NCBI GenBank assembly: GCA_031420415.1
Contig: JANOMT010000024.1
Coordinates: 62,001 to 126,000 of the forward strand
Origin: JANYGA01 sp031420415
GTDB taxonomy: Bacteria > Vulcanimicrobiota > Vulcanimicrobiia > Vulcanimicrobiales > Vulcanimicrobiaceae
DNA: 64,000 nucleotides
Reading direction: 5' to 3'
The notes under the pieces: model-generated
Database searches by the model: none
What the model was told of the DNA's origin: nothing
What the model saw: the letters and a program-made list of their open reading frames with translations, nothing else
Shown here: positions 17,443 through 25,193 of the stretch, piece after piece
Position numbering within the stretch: the first letter of the stretch is position 1
Layout: the number at the start of each line of letters is the position of its first letter
Made by a program: the position numbers and the translations under genes

Positions 17443-18983
17443 ATATACCGTCGCATCTGCGGCCACCAAGCAGCGATCGGTTCGCGCGGGTGCGTACATT
17501 TATATATGACTAAATTATTAAAATCGGGCAGGACGTAGTCGTCACGAAAGAGACCGACGCGCTCGACCGTTGCGAATTCACGCCCGAGCGTCGACTCATC
17601 GTAACCGACGGCAAGAACGACACGCCCCGACGCTTCGCGCGTACCGTAGAGAAAGTAATTATTGTGGCCGCTGATCGCACGCGGTAATCCGAGTTTGGGA
17701 CCGAGGAAGTCGATCGCCGAAGCCTGACCGTAATCGTGCGTGAGGATTACCGCCTCGCGACGTTCGCTTGGGGAAAGCGCGTCGTTCGCGCGTGCGAGCG
17801 ACGCGACGAGCGTGTTCCAGCCGAGCATATCGGCGAAGTGTTGCGGCACGCGACCCACCGGATGTTTTTCCATCTTGATGCTGCGAAAATCCAGAACGTG
17901 CTCGTATCGCAAAAACGTCGGCAACGGTAAGAGCGGATAGGCTTCGGGTGCGATCGCGAAACCGAAGACGAGGAGCAACGCGGGATACGCAACGGTCGCG
18001 AAACGCACGCGCGCGAGTTGCGTCTCGATCGTCGCAGCGCCGGCGGCGAAGAGCACGGGATAGATCGGAGCCAGATAGTACACTTTCGCGCCGAGCACGA
18101 GGTAGAGCCCCGAGAGGATCACATACGCGATCCCGTACCAGCGAAACGCGCGCGTTTGCGGGGCGCGAACGAGCGCGACGAGCCCGGCGATCCACATCGG
18201 TGCGGCAAGCGGATTCATCATCAAAATTTGTTGCGCGTAAAAAGCGAACGGACCGACGACGACGTTCTTGGCCGCCGCAGCGTCGTGCAACACCACGAGT
18301 TGGGGCCAGCCGTGTTGCGCTTGCCACACGAGCGTCGGCGCGACGATGGCGGCCGCGATCGCGATTGCGAGCGCGAAGCCCGGCCGCGCAAACGATCGAC
18401 GCGACGGCGTGAAGGCGATCGCGACGACGCACGAACCGAGAAAGAAGAACATCGAGTACTTGTTGACGAGCCCGAGCCCGCTCACCACGCCGAGCGTCGT
18501 CCACAACGCAATACGATCGCTCTCGTCCGCTTTCACGAAAAGATACGCCGCCCCGAGCCACAGGAGCGGTTCGAACGCGTTCATCGTGAGCAGATTACCG
18601 ACCGCGAGAAAGAATGGCGCGAGCGCGACCCCGATCATCGCGAGGGCTTGTGCGACGAGCCCGCCACCGAAACGTCGCGCCATCCGCCCGGTCACGACGA
18701 CGGTCGCAGCCGCTGCGATCGCGGGCAGCAGGCGAATCGCGTATAACGAATCGCCGAAGAGTGCGAGCGAGATTTTCGCGATCACCGCGATCAACGGCGG
18801 TTGATCGACGTAACCCCACGCGAGGTGGCGCGCGCAACTGATAAAGTACAGCTCGTCGCGCTGATATCCGTAATTGCCGGCAACGGATATATGCATGACA
18901 AATGAAGCGATAGCCGCGAATGCTGCGAGCACGATCGACCGATCGACTAGGGATTGGCTTGCCGCCTCGCGAGAGTGGAGCAT
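17439..18983 (-). CDS. GT39/ArnT-like membrane glycosyltransferase
   Basis: About 514-residue polytopic protein. The first loop after helix 1 reads GYQRDELYFISCARHLAWGYVDQPP, the acidic (DE and DQPP) loop of dolichyl- or polyprenyl-phosphate-sugar glycosyltransferases of the PMT/ArnT fold. Around ten further membrane helices follow, then a soluble C-terminal domain (about residues 390-514). It would transfer a sugar from a lipid-linked donor to a protein, lipid A or polymer outside the membrane. The ATG at 18983 abuts the divergent start of the ferritin-like gene; no ribosome site is visible, so a later start (for example a GTG near codon 18) is possible. Confidence 0.75.
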   Translation of the reverse strand: MLHSREAASQSLVDRSIVLAAFAAIASFVMHISVAGNYGYQRDELYFISCARHLAWGYVDQPPLIAVIAKISLALFGDSLYAIRLLPAIAAAATVVVTGRMARRFGGGLVAQALAMIGVALAPFFLAVGNLLTMNAFEPLLWLGAAYLFVKADESDRIALWTTLGVVSGLGLVNKYSMFFFLGSCVVAIAFTPSRRSFARPGFALAIAIAAAIVAPTLVWQAQHGWPQLVVLHDAAAAKNVVVGPFAFYAQQILMMNPLAAPMWIAGLVALVRAPQTRAFRWYGIAYVILSGLYLVLGAKVYYLAPIYPVLFAAGAATIETQLARVRFATVAYPALLLVFGFAIAPEAYPLLPLPTFLRYEHVLDFRSIKMEKHPVGRVPQHFADMLGWNTLVASLARANDALSPSERREAVILTHDYGQASAIDFLGPKLGLPRAISGHNNYFLYGTREASGRVVLAVGYDESTLGREFATVERVGLFRDDYVLPDFNNLVIYKCTHPREPIAAWWPQMRRYI

Positions 18984-19844
18984 ATGATCGACGGCTCGCA
19001 AGCCCACAAGACCCTCTTCTGCCAATCTTTCGTCGAGACGCACCGACAGTTCGAGCCCGCGAGGCTCCCGTGGCCGACGCTCGACACGGTTTCCATCGAC
19101 CGGCTGCGTTCGATTCCCTTTTGGAGCGTCGCCCTCGCGGCTGAGAAAAATGCAGGCGTGATGGTGACGCGATACGCGCAAACCGTCACCGATCCGCAGA
19201 TCCGCGAAGCGCTCGCGATGCAGGGCGTCGAAGAGACGCGCCACGGTCGACTCCTCGAAGACATGCTCGCGTTCTACGGGATTCCCGTGGCGCCGGTCCC
19301 CGCGAAGTCAGACGATTTCTCCGAACGAGCATTTTTGGATTTCGGCTACGAAGAGTGCATCGATTCGTTTCTCGGCATGGGTATTTTCGGGCTCGCGCGA
19401 CAGATCCAACTCTTCATTCCCGAGCTCACCGACATCTTCGACATCGTCATGCTCGAAGAAGCGCGTCACGTGACGTTCTTCGTGAATTGGATCGCCTACG
19501 AACGTATCCGCCGTGGCCGCGGCGCGAGAGTTTTTACCGCTTTCTCGACGGGCCTCGGCTACGCACGCGCGGTCGCTCGTATCGTGACGACGTTCGCCCC
19601 CGGCGCAAAAAACGCACCAAAAACGCAGGGCGTCGGCTTCGGCGCCGAAGGCGCATTCGCGATTTTCGATGACATCACGTGGCGGAATTTCTTGCAATCA
19701 TGCGTTTCGGAGCAGGAGCGCTACATGTCGGCGATGCCCGAGGGCTTGCGCGTGCCGGGCGTGCTCCCGCGAATCGCGAAGCTCGCGCTAAAGTTGCCGC
19801 AGTTCGCAAAAATCCGCGAAATCTCCATCGCCGAAGCCGCCTGA
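18984..19844 (+). CDS. Ferritin-like diiron domain protein
   Basis: 286-residue helical protein with two carboxylate-histidine motifs typical of ferritin-like diiron proteins: GVEETRHGRLLEDM (about residues 78-91) and LEEARHVTFFVNW (about residues 155-167), plus earlier LAAEKNAGVM and FGYEECIDSF, giving four Glu-bearing helices. Such proteins include oxygenases and hydroxylases; the substrate is unknown. ATG 18984 follows GAGAGTGGAG; a GTG/ATG ten codons upstream overlaps the divergent glycosyltransferase. Followed by a terminator hairpin shared with the convergent lipoprotein gene. Confidence 0.75.
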   Translation: MIDGSQAHKTLFCQSFVETHRQFEPARLPWPTLDTVSIDRLRSIPFWSVALAAEKNAGVMVTRYAQTVTDPQIREALAMQGVEETRHGRLLEDMLAFYGIPVAPVPAKSDDFSERAFLDFGYEECIDSFLGMGIFGLARQIQLFIPELTDIFDIVMLEEARHVTFFVNWIAYERIRRGRGARVFTAFSTGLGYARAVARIVTTFAPGAKNAPKTQGVGFGAEGAFAIFDDITWRNFLQSCVSEQERYMSAMPEGLRVPGVLPRIAKLALKLPQFAKIREISIAEAA

Positions 19845-19866
19845 CCCCGCTCGATTCCAAATAAAA

Positions 19867-19898
19867 AGAGCGACGAGTTTATTCGCACTCGTCGCTCT
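19867..19898 (-). terminator. Rho-independent terminator between convergent genes
   Basis: Perfect 12-bp inverted repeat (AGAGCGACGAGT paired with ACTCGTCGCTCT) with an 8-base loop TTATTCGC. On the minus strand the stem is followed by TTTTTAT, so it terminates the DUF4382 lipoprotein gene best. On the plus strand the tail is CTTCTCT, weaker, but it could also stop the ferritin-like transcript. Confidence 0.85.
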
Positions 19899-19926
19899 CT
19901 TCTCTGGCCGTTATTGGCCTTTTCGT

Positions 19927-20868
19927 TTAGTCCTGGATCGTTCCCACATTCGTGGTCGCTGCGTTCGTGACGTTAAAGGGTCCCGGAACCGATAACGTCG
20001 CGCCGACGCTCGAATCGTAGTTCGTCGCGGTGAATGCGGCACCGGCCGACGTCGTACCGGTATTCTTCACGACGAGTGCGTACGATCCAACCGGAAGCGC
20101 GTTGATCGCGAACGTCCCATCGGCCATGGTAACGCCGCTATTAACGGTCGTCGTTCCAGAAAGTGCGTCGACCTCGTCGCCTACGACCGGCATACCCGCG
20201 TTGTTCGTCACCGTGCCCGAAAAAGCGCCCGCCGTCTGCACCGCGGTGGCCACGATCACGGGCTTGAGCATAAACCGTCCGTTCCCGGTTTCGACGATCG
20301 ATTGCGCCGCATTAAAATCCAGGATGTACCCGTAGGTTTGGCCGCCCTGCGCATCGAGGCCGACGTTGACTTTTACGCCCGACGTGCCTTGCCCGTCGCC
20401 GCCATCGGTCGAGGTGCTGTTTCCGAAGCCGCCCATCGTGCCGCTGGGCACCGATAGCGGAACGTTCGTATGGGCGACACCCGATGCATCGGTGTATGAA
20501 ATGGTCGTCGTCGCGGTGTCGAGCAGGAGGCGGATCTGCTGATACGATCCCGCCGGGATCGTCGCAGCGGGAAACTGGAGGGGCGAACTCTGGCTCGTGT
20601 ACCCGAGGATGTTTACGACGTCCGGCGTCGACCCGAAATCTTTGAGGACGACCGGACCCGATGCTCCGACGGCTTCGACCTTATCGATACCGAGATTCAC
20701 CGCCGTGACCGTCGCGCCGCTCATCGCGAACGGCGCGTCGACCATCGCGACCGAAAGCATAGACGTCGACGCCGTCGGCGTGCTCGAGCCACCGCCCCCG
20801 CTACCGCTACCGCTACACGCGGAAAGTGCGACGAGCGCGGACATGGCGGCAAGACGACGATCGATCAT
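19927..20868 (-). CDS. DUF4382 lipoprotein with carboxypeptidase-regulatory-like C-terminus
   Basis: 313-residue predicted lipoprotein: signal MIDRRLAAMSALVALSACSG with lipobox LSAC, then a Gly/Ser linker. Residues about 37-195 resemble DUF4382 (SVAMVDAPFAMSGATVTAVN, then GSYQQIRLLLDTATTTI). Residues about 215-300 look like an Ig-like or carboxypeptidase regulatory domain (AFSGTVTNNAGMPVVGDEV, then GTFAINALPVGSYALVV). Surface-exposed, function unknown. Composition is Thr/Ser/Val rich compared with neighbours, as usual for exported beta proteins. Single-gene unit ending in the hairpin at 19867-19898. Confidence 0.8.
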   Translation of the reverse strand: MIDRRLAAMSALVALSACSGSGSGGGGSSTPTASTSMLSVAMVDAPFAMSGATVTAVNLGIDKVEAVGASGPVVLKDFGSTPDVVNILGYTSQSSPLQFPAATIPAGSYQQIRLLLDTATTTISYTDASGVAHTNVPLSVPSGTMGGFGNSTSTDGGDGQGTSGVKVNVGLDAQGGQTYGYILDFNAAQSIVETGNGRFMLKPVIVATAVQTAGAFSGTVTNNAGMPVVGDEVDALSGTTTVNSGVTMADGTFAINALPVGSYALVVKNTGTTSAGAAFTATNYDSSVGATLSVPGPFNVTNAATTNVGTIQD

Positions 20869-21004
20869 TGATACTCCCTCTAAAAAAATGCCGTTGCAGG
20901 TCGGATACGTTGGATTCGTGCACTCGTTTCGAATCGATCAAAATCATTCCCGTTGTGATGGATCCTACAGCACCTACGTAGCCGAACGCAGAGGCTTCGT
21001 CACA

Positions 21005-23161
21005 TTAGGCGTCGCGCGTTGCAGCAACGATCGCGACAAAACTCGCAGGATCGAGGCCGCGCACTTCTTCTCCGGCGAGTGCGAGCACTTGAGCCGCTTC
21101 TGCAAGCGTTCCGAGATCGACCAGACGCTTACCGTACACGAGATGAATTTCCGGCAACGCGCGGCCGACGTCACCAAATGCGGTCGCCGCTTCGAGCGCC
21201 GCGTCGAGCGCACGTGCGAGCGTCGCGACGGTCGCGAGCCGCACCGTCGCACGACGTAACGCGAGCCGCACGACGCCCCGTGCGTCGACGACGCACGCTT
21301 CGCGCAGGTCGCGCGATTTCGCTTGCGGCGCGTCGAAAACCGTGAAGTCGCCAACCGCAGCGACGCGCGTGAGTGCGGCGACGTCGACGCGTAACGTGCG
21401 CGCCGCAGCAGACCGGTTTTCTTCGTCAGTCGCGATCGGCGCGATTCCGTCGCTCGCGACCGCAGCCGTCGCTCCGGTCGCGGTCGCACGAACGAGATTG
21501 CGCCGCGCGTCGATATCGACCACGACCTCGACGAGATCCGGCGCCGCGCCCGCGGCGATGACGCGATCGATCGCTTCGCGCCGCACGCGTACGACGTCGT
21601 CGGGCGTCGGGGCGACGATCGTGCGTTCCACGACATCGCGCACGAGCGCGAGCGCGACGCCGAGCGGAGAAATGACTTCGGCATCGCGCGCGATACGATG
21701 CCGCAAACCGAGGCGCTCTGCAACGAACGGCACGATCGCCGCCGCTCCACCGCCCCCGCCGACGAGTTCGACGTCGGCTGCGACGAGATCGTAATCGGCG
21801 ACGAGCTCGTCGATCGTGGCGCGCACGATGTCCGTCGCGCGCTCGAGCACGGCGCGTGCGAGATCGTCGCCCGATACACCGATGCGATCGCCAACGAGCG
21901 CGAAAGCGATGCGTGCACTCTCTGCATCACCGCGCGAAAAATCGATCTCGCGGACGTAGCCGAGCAGATTTGCCGCACACGTCGGAGTGAGGGCGACGCG
22001 ACTCCCATCGCGGAGCGCGAGCGCGACGCAATCGTCGCGGTCGCCCGGCTGCGGTCGCACGAAAACGATGCGCGCACCGGCGAACGCGCTCGGTTCTACA
22101 AAACATGCATACGCGAGCCCCGCGATGTGCGCCGACCGCGGTCCGACGCCCCGTAGCGCGCCGATTCCGAGCGCCTCCGCGTCGATGCGCACGACGCTGC
22201 CGCCCGCGATCGCGAGCGTGCGCACGTCGAGCGTCCGCAGCATCGTGCGATGTCCGCCAACGCGTGCCGGTCGCATCTGCGGTTGCCCGCGCCGGATGAC
22301 GGAGCAATCCGCGCTCGTCCCGCCGACTTCGATGAAAATACCGTCGGTTACGTTTTCGTGCAAGAGCGCGCCCGCGATCCCCGCGGCGGGGCCCGAGAGC
22401 ATCGTAAGTATTGGGCGTCGGGCCACTTCCCCGACTTCCATCACGCCGCCGTCGCTGCGCATGATCATCAGTGGGACTCCGATGCCCGCCGCCGCAACCG
22501 CACCCGCCGTCATCTGCGACGTACGCACCATGCGCGGTAAGATCGCGGCGTTGAGCGCCGCGGTTCGCGTGCGTGCGCGCAGACCATGCGTCGTCGCGAC
22601 TTCATGGCCCGCCGTCGCCGCAATACCGCGTTCGCGCGCGAGCGCGACCGTGCGGCGTTCGGCGCGCGGGCGATCGACGCCGAACGCTTCGCTCGCAACG
22701 ATGGCATCGACGCCATCGGCTACGAGCGTCGCGACCGCGCGTTCGATCGCGGCGTCGTCGGTCGCACGCGCATACACGATCGTCGGCGCGAACGTCGCGT
22801 TCTCCGCAAGCACGATCGGCGGTACGCGCAATTGGCGCCGTGCGAAAAAGCCGAAGGCGCCGTGTAGGCCGACGATGCCGACTCGCGCGACGTCGCCTTC
22901 GAGCAGCGCGTTCGTAGCCTGCGTGGTCGAGTGCGCGATGAACGCGATACGAGCGGCATCGACGCCGGGTGCGGCGAGCGCGCGTTCGAGGCCCGCGACG
23001 ATTCCCGCGGCGACGCCCTCAGGTGCATCGTGCGTTGTCGGCACTTTGATCCGCGCGACGATCGCGCGCGTCGCCGCATCGACGACCACGACATCGGTGA
23101 ACGTCCCACCGACATCGATGCCGACGCGAAGCGCGCTCACGCCCGTCGAAGGGCTAGGCAC
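21005..23161 (-). CDS. Hydantoinase/oxoprolinase family protein, subunit A
   Basis: 718-residue ATP-dependent amidohydrolase-type protein. ASKHA signatures are VGIDVGGTFTDVVVVD near the N-terminus, FIAHSTTQATNALLEG, and IFIEVGGTSADCSVI in the middle, all typical of HyuA (N-methylhydantoinase A, acetone carboxylase beta or oxoprolinase-like). The C-terminal portion is poorly conserved. The partner subunit B is absent next to it. GTG start 23161 overlaps the permease gene by 8 bases; GTG 23140 is an alternative. Last gene of the GH20-permease-HyuA operon. Exact substrate unknown. Confidence 0.85.
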   Translation of the reverse strand: MPSPSTGVSALRVGIDVGGTFTDVVVVDAATRAIVARIKVPTTHDAPEGVAAGIVAGLERALAAPGVDAARIAFIAHSTTQATNALLEGDVARVGIVGLHGAFGFFARRQLRVPPIVLAENATFAPTIVYARATDDAAIERAVATLVADGVDAIVASEAFGVDRPRAERRTVALARERGIAATAGHEVATTHGLRARTRTAALNAAILPRMVRTSQMTAGAVAAAGIGVPLMIMRSDGGVMEVGEVARRPILTMLSGPAAGIAGALLHENVTDGIFIEVGGTSADCSVIRRGQPQMRPARVGGHRTMLRTLDVRTLAIAGGSVVRIDAEALGIGALRGVGPRSAHIAGLAYACFVEPSAFAGARIVFVRPQPGDRDDCVALALRDGSRVALTPTCAANLLGYVREIDFSRGDAESARIAFALVGDRIGVSGDDLARAVLERATDIVRATIDELVADYDLVAADVELVGGGGGAAAIVPFVAERLGLRHRIARDAEVISPLGVALALVRDVVERTIVAPTPDDVVRVRREAIDRVIAAGAAPDLVEVVVDIDARRNLVRATATGATAAVASDGIAPIATDEENRSAAARTLRVDVAALTRVAAVGDFTVFDAPQAKSRDLREACVVDARGVVRLALRRATVRLATVATLARALDAALEAATAFGDVGRALPEIHLVYGKRLVDLGTLAEAAQVLALAGEEVRGLDPASFVAIVAATRDA

Positions 23162-25193
23162 GACGATTCAACGTAAGCGCCGCGACCGAGGCCGGAGCGA
23201 AAGGCGCGCCGAGGACGATCGTCTGCGTGACGGTTTCGACGTTCGGCACCTTTCCGCGAGCGATACCGAAGACGTGCGGTAAACCGTCGTATGCGCGTTT
23301 TTGCGTCTGAAACGTCCCGTATTCCCACCAGAATTTATCGTCGAGCTTTACCACGATGTCGTTCGTGCGAAGACCTACCGCATACGCGGGTCCGCCGGGT
23401 CTGACGTACGCGCGCATCTGACCGTCGGTCGTTTTGAAGAGCGTGTAAAAATACGTGGGCTTCCCGCGCGACATATCGTAGGCGAGCCCGCGATCGAAGA
23501 GCGACGCCGCAAGCCCGGGCGATTCGAGCGTCCAGGTACGCATGCGAAAGAGCGCGGCAAGCGCCGATGCACGATCGCTCGCGCCGCGCGGAACGTACCA
23601 CTGGCCGACGGGCCACCCCGCGCAATCACTGAGCTCGAGCCCGACATCGTTCGTCGTCACGATGACGCGCGCGAATGCGACATACGTTTTCCCCGCACAG
23701 TCGCTCGCACCGGGGTCGGCCACCGCATCGACCACGGAAAATCCACGCCAGCCACGCGCGATCGCGCGCGCGATCTCATCCCGCGCCGCACGCGATTCGT
23801 CGTTCGCGGCGACGACCGCGATCGTCCGACGCGCGCTCTCGGGTGCGAAGAGTCCCGGCGTCGCACCACGCACGAGGTCGGCTGCGTGCGCGGGCGCCGC
23901 GATCGCGAACGGTTGTACGCCCAAGAGCGACCGACCGAAGATCGCGACGACGATGACGGCGACCGTCGCGACGGCGACCTGATACGGCAGCGTCATCTTC
24001 GTGATCTCATCCACGCGTACGCCCGTAAAGTTTGCGACCCACACATTTTGCGTGTTCGTCGGATCGCAGACGTTCTGCACTTGCACGACCGCCATCACGG
24101 CCGCGACGAGTGTGACTGCGGGAAGCACGCCGAGCCCCGCGAGTACCGTGTAGACGGCGATGCCGACGCCAAAGGGATTGAGCGGCCCGCGATAGAGCGC
24201 GAGCGGTGAAAGCAATCCGAAAAGCACGACGTATCCGAGCCACGAATGCGGCGCGATCGCGGCGACGAGCGGTTCGAGTGCGGCCTTCACCCCGGGAAGC
24301 GCGGTCGCCGTGAGCAGCATACCGATGCCCATGAAGAGCACGATTGCGGGCGCAACATCTTCCACACCGCGAATCGCGGCGGCGACGAGCGTTTGCACGA
24401 CGCGACGCGGCGTCGTTGCGAGCGCACCGAAGAGTGCGGCGATCGCAAACGCAACGATCGCATTCGCACCGAGAACGAGATAGAGCACGATCGGCAGGAT
24501 CGGCGTGATACACGCGAAGAGCGGTGCGCGTTTGCGTGCGATCGGCTCGTCCGCGGCGAGGGCCCACGTCGCGTAGCCACGCGTGGTACGGAAGCGTACG
24601 ATCGCGAACACGACGAGCGCGACGAGATCGATCGCGGCGAGCGCGATCGCATAGGGTTGCATCTGCACGCGTTCGATGCCGAACGTTTTCGTGTAAAACG
24701 TCCATTGCGCGATATTGAAGATGAAGCCGAGCGCGAAGGCGAGCATGAAGAGCGTCGCAGCGGTCTTTCGCGGCACGCCGATCGTCATCATGATCGGCAG
24801 CACGATCGAACCGACCATGATGATCGCGCCGAGCCCCGTGAGCGACGTAAAGAGCACGGCGACCGCCGCACAAAGCGCGAGTGCGAGGACGGCCGGTCGA
24901 TCGCCGCCAAATTCCGCCGCGTACGTCACGATCGTTTCCGCGATGCCCGTCGAGAGCGTCACACGCGAGAGTAGAGCGCCGAAGATGACGGTGACGATCA
25001 CGACCGCGAGCCGACTCGTACCATCGACGATGACCGACGACAGCCCCGCTGCACCCGCACCACCGACGAGCGCGATACCGAGCGCCATGAGCGGCACCGC
25101 GAGGAGCGCGGGGAGCAGACGCGCGATCATGAGCGCGGCCGCCGCGATAAAAATGCCGACCATCGCGAGGCCGGCGAGTGCGCTCGAGGTCAT
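23154..25193 (-). CDS. Ion-transporter-superfamily permease fused to a C-terminal PDZ-like domain
   Basis: 679 residues. The first ~445 are about twelve membrane helices resembling permeases of the ion transporter (IT) superfamily (GntP/CitM/DcuC relatives): note TSLTGLGAIIMVGSIVLPIM and, in the second half, NVCDPTNTQNVWVANF. Residues about 445-679 are soluble, with a predicted PDZ-like element (RPGGPAYAVGLRTNDIVVKL), an unusual addition to a permease. Start ATG 25193 overlaps the GH20-like stop by 4 bases; its stop overlaps the hydantoinase start. Likely imports a product of the exoenzyme, or its aglycone; the substrate is unknown. Confidence 0.75.
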   Translation of the reverse strand: MTSSALAGLAMVGIFIAAAALMIARLLPALLAVPLMALGIALVGGAGAAGLSSVIVDGTSRLAVVIVTVIFGALLSRVTLSTGIAETIVTYAAEFGGDRPAVLALALCAAVAVLFTSLTGLGAIIMVGSIVLPIMMTIGVPRKTAATLFMLAFALGFIFNIAQWTFYTKTFGIERVQMQPYAIALAAIDLVALVVFAIVRFRTTRGYATWALAADEPIARKRAPLFACITPILPIVLYLVLGANAIVAFAIAALFGALATTPRRVVQTLVAAAIRGVEDVAPAIVLFMGIGMLLTATALPGVKAALEPLVAAIAPHSWLGYVVLFGLLSPLALYRGPLNPFGVGIAVYTVLAGLGVLPAVTLVAAVMAVVQVQNVCDPTNTQNVWVANFTGVRVDEITKMTLPYQVAVATVAVIVVAIFGRSLLGVQPFAIAAPAHAADLVRGATPGLFAPESARRTIAVVAANDESRAARDEIARAIARGWRGFSVVDAVADPGASDCAGKTYVAFARVIVTTNDVGLELSDCAGWPVGQWYVPRGASDRASALAALFRMRTWTLESPGLAASLFDRGLAYDMSRGKPTYFYTLFKTTDGQMRAYVRPGGPAYAVGLRTNDIVVKLDDKFWWEYGTFQTQKRAYDGLPHVFGIARGKVPNVETVTQTIVLGAPFAPASVAALTLNRRA

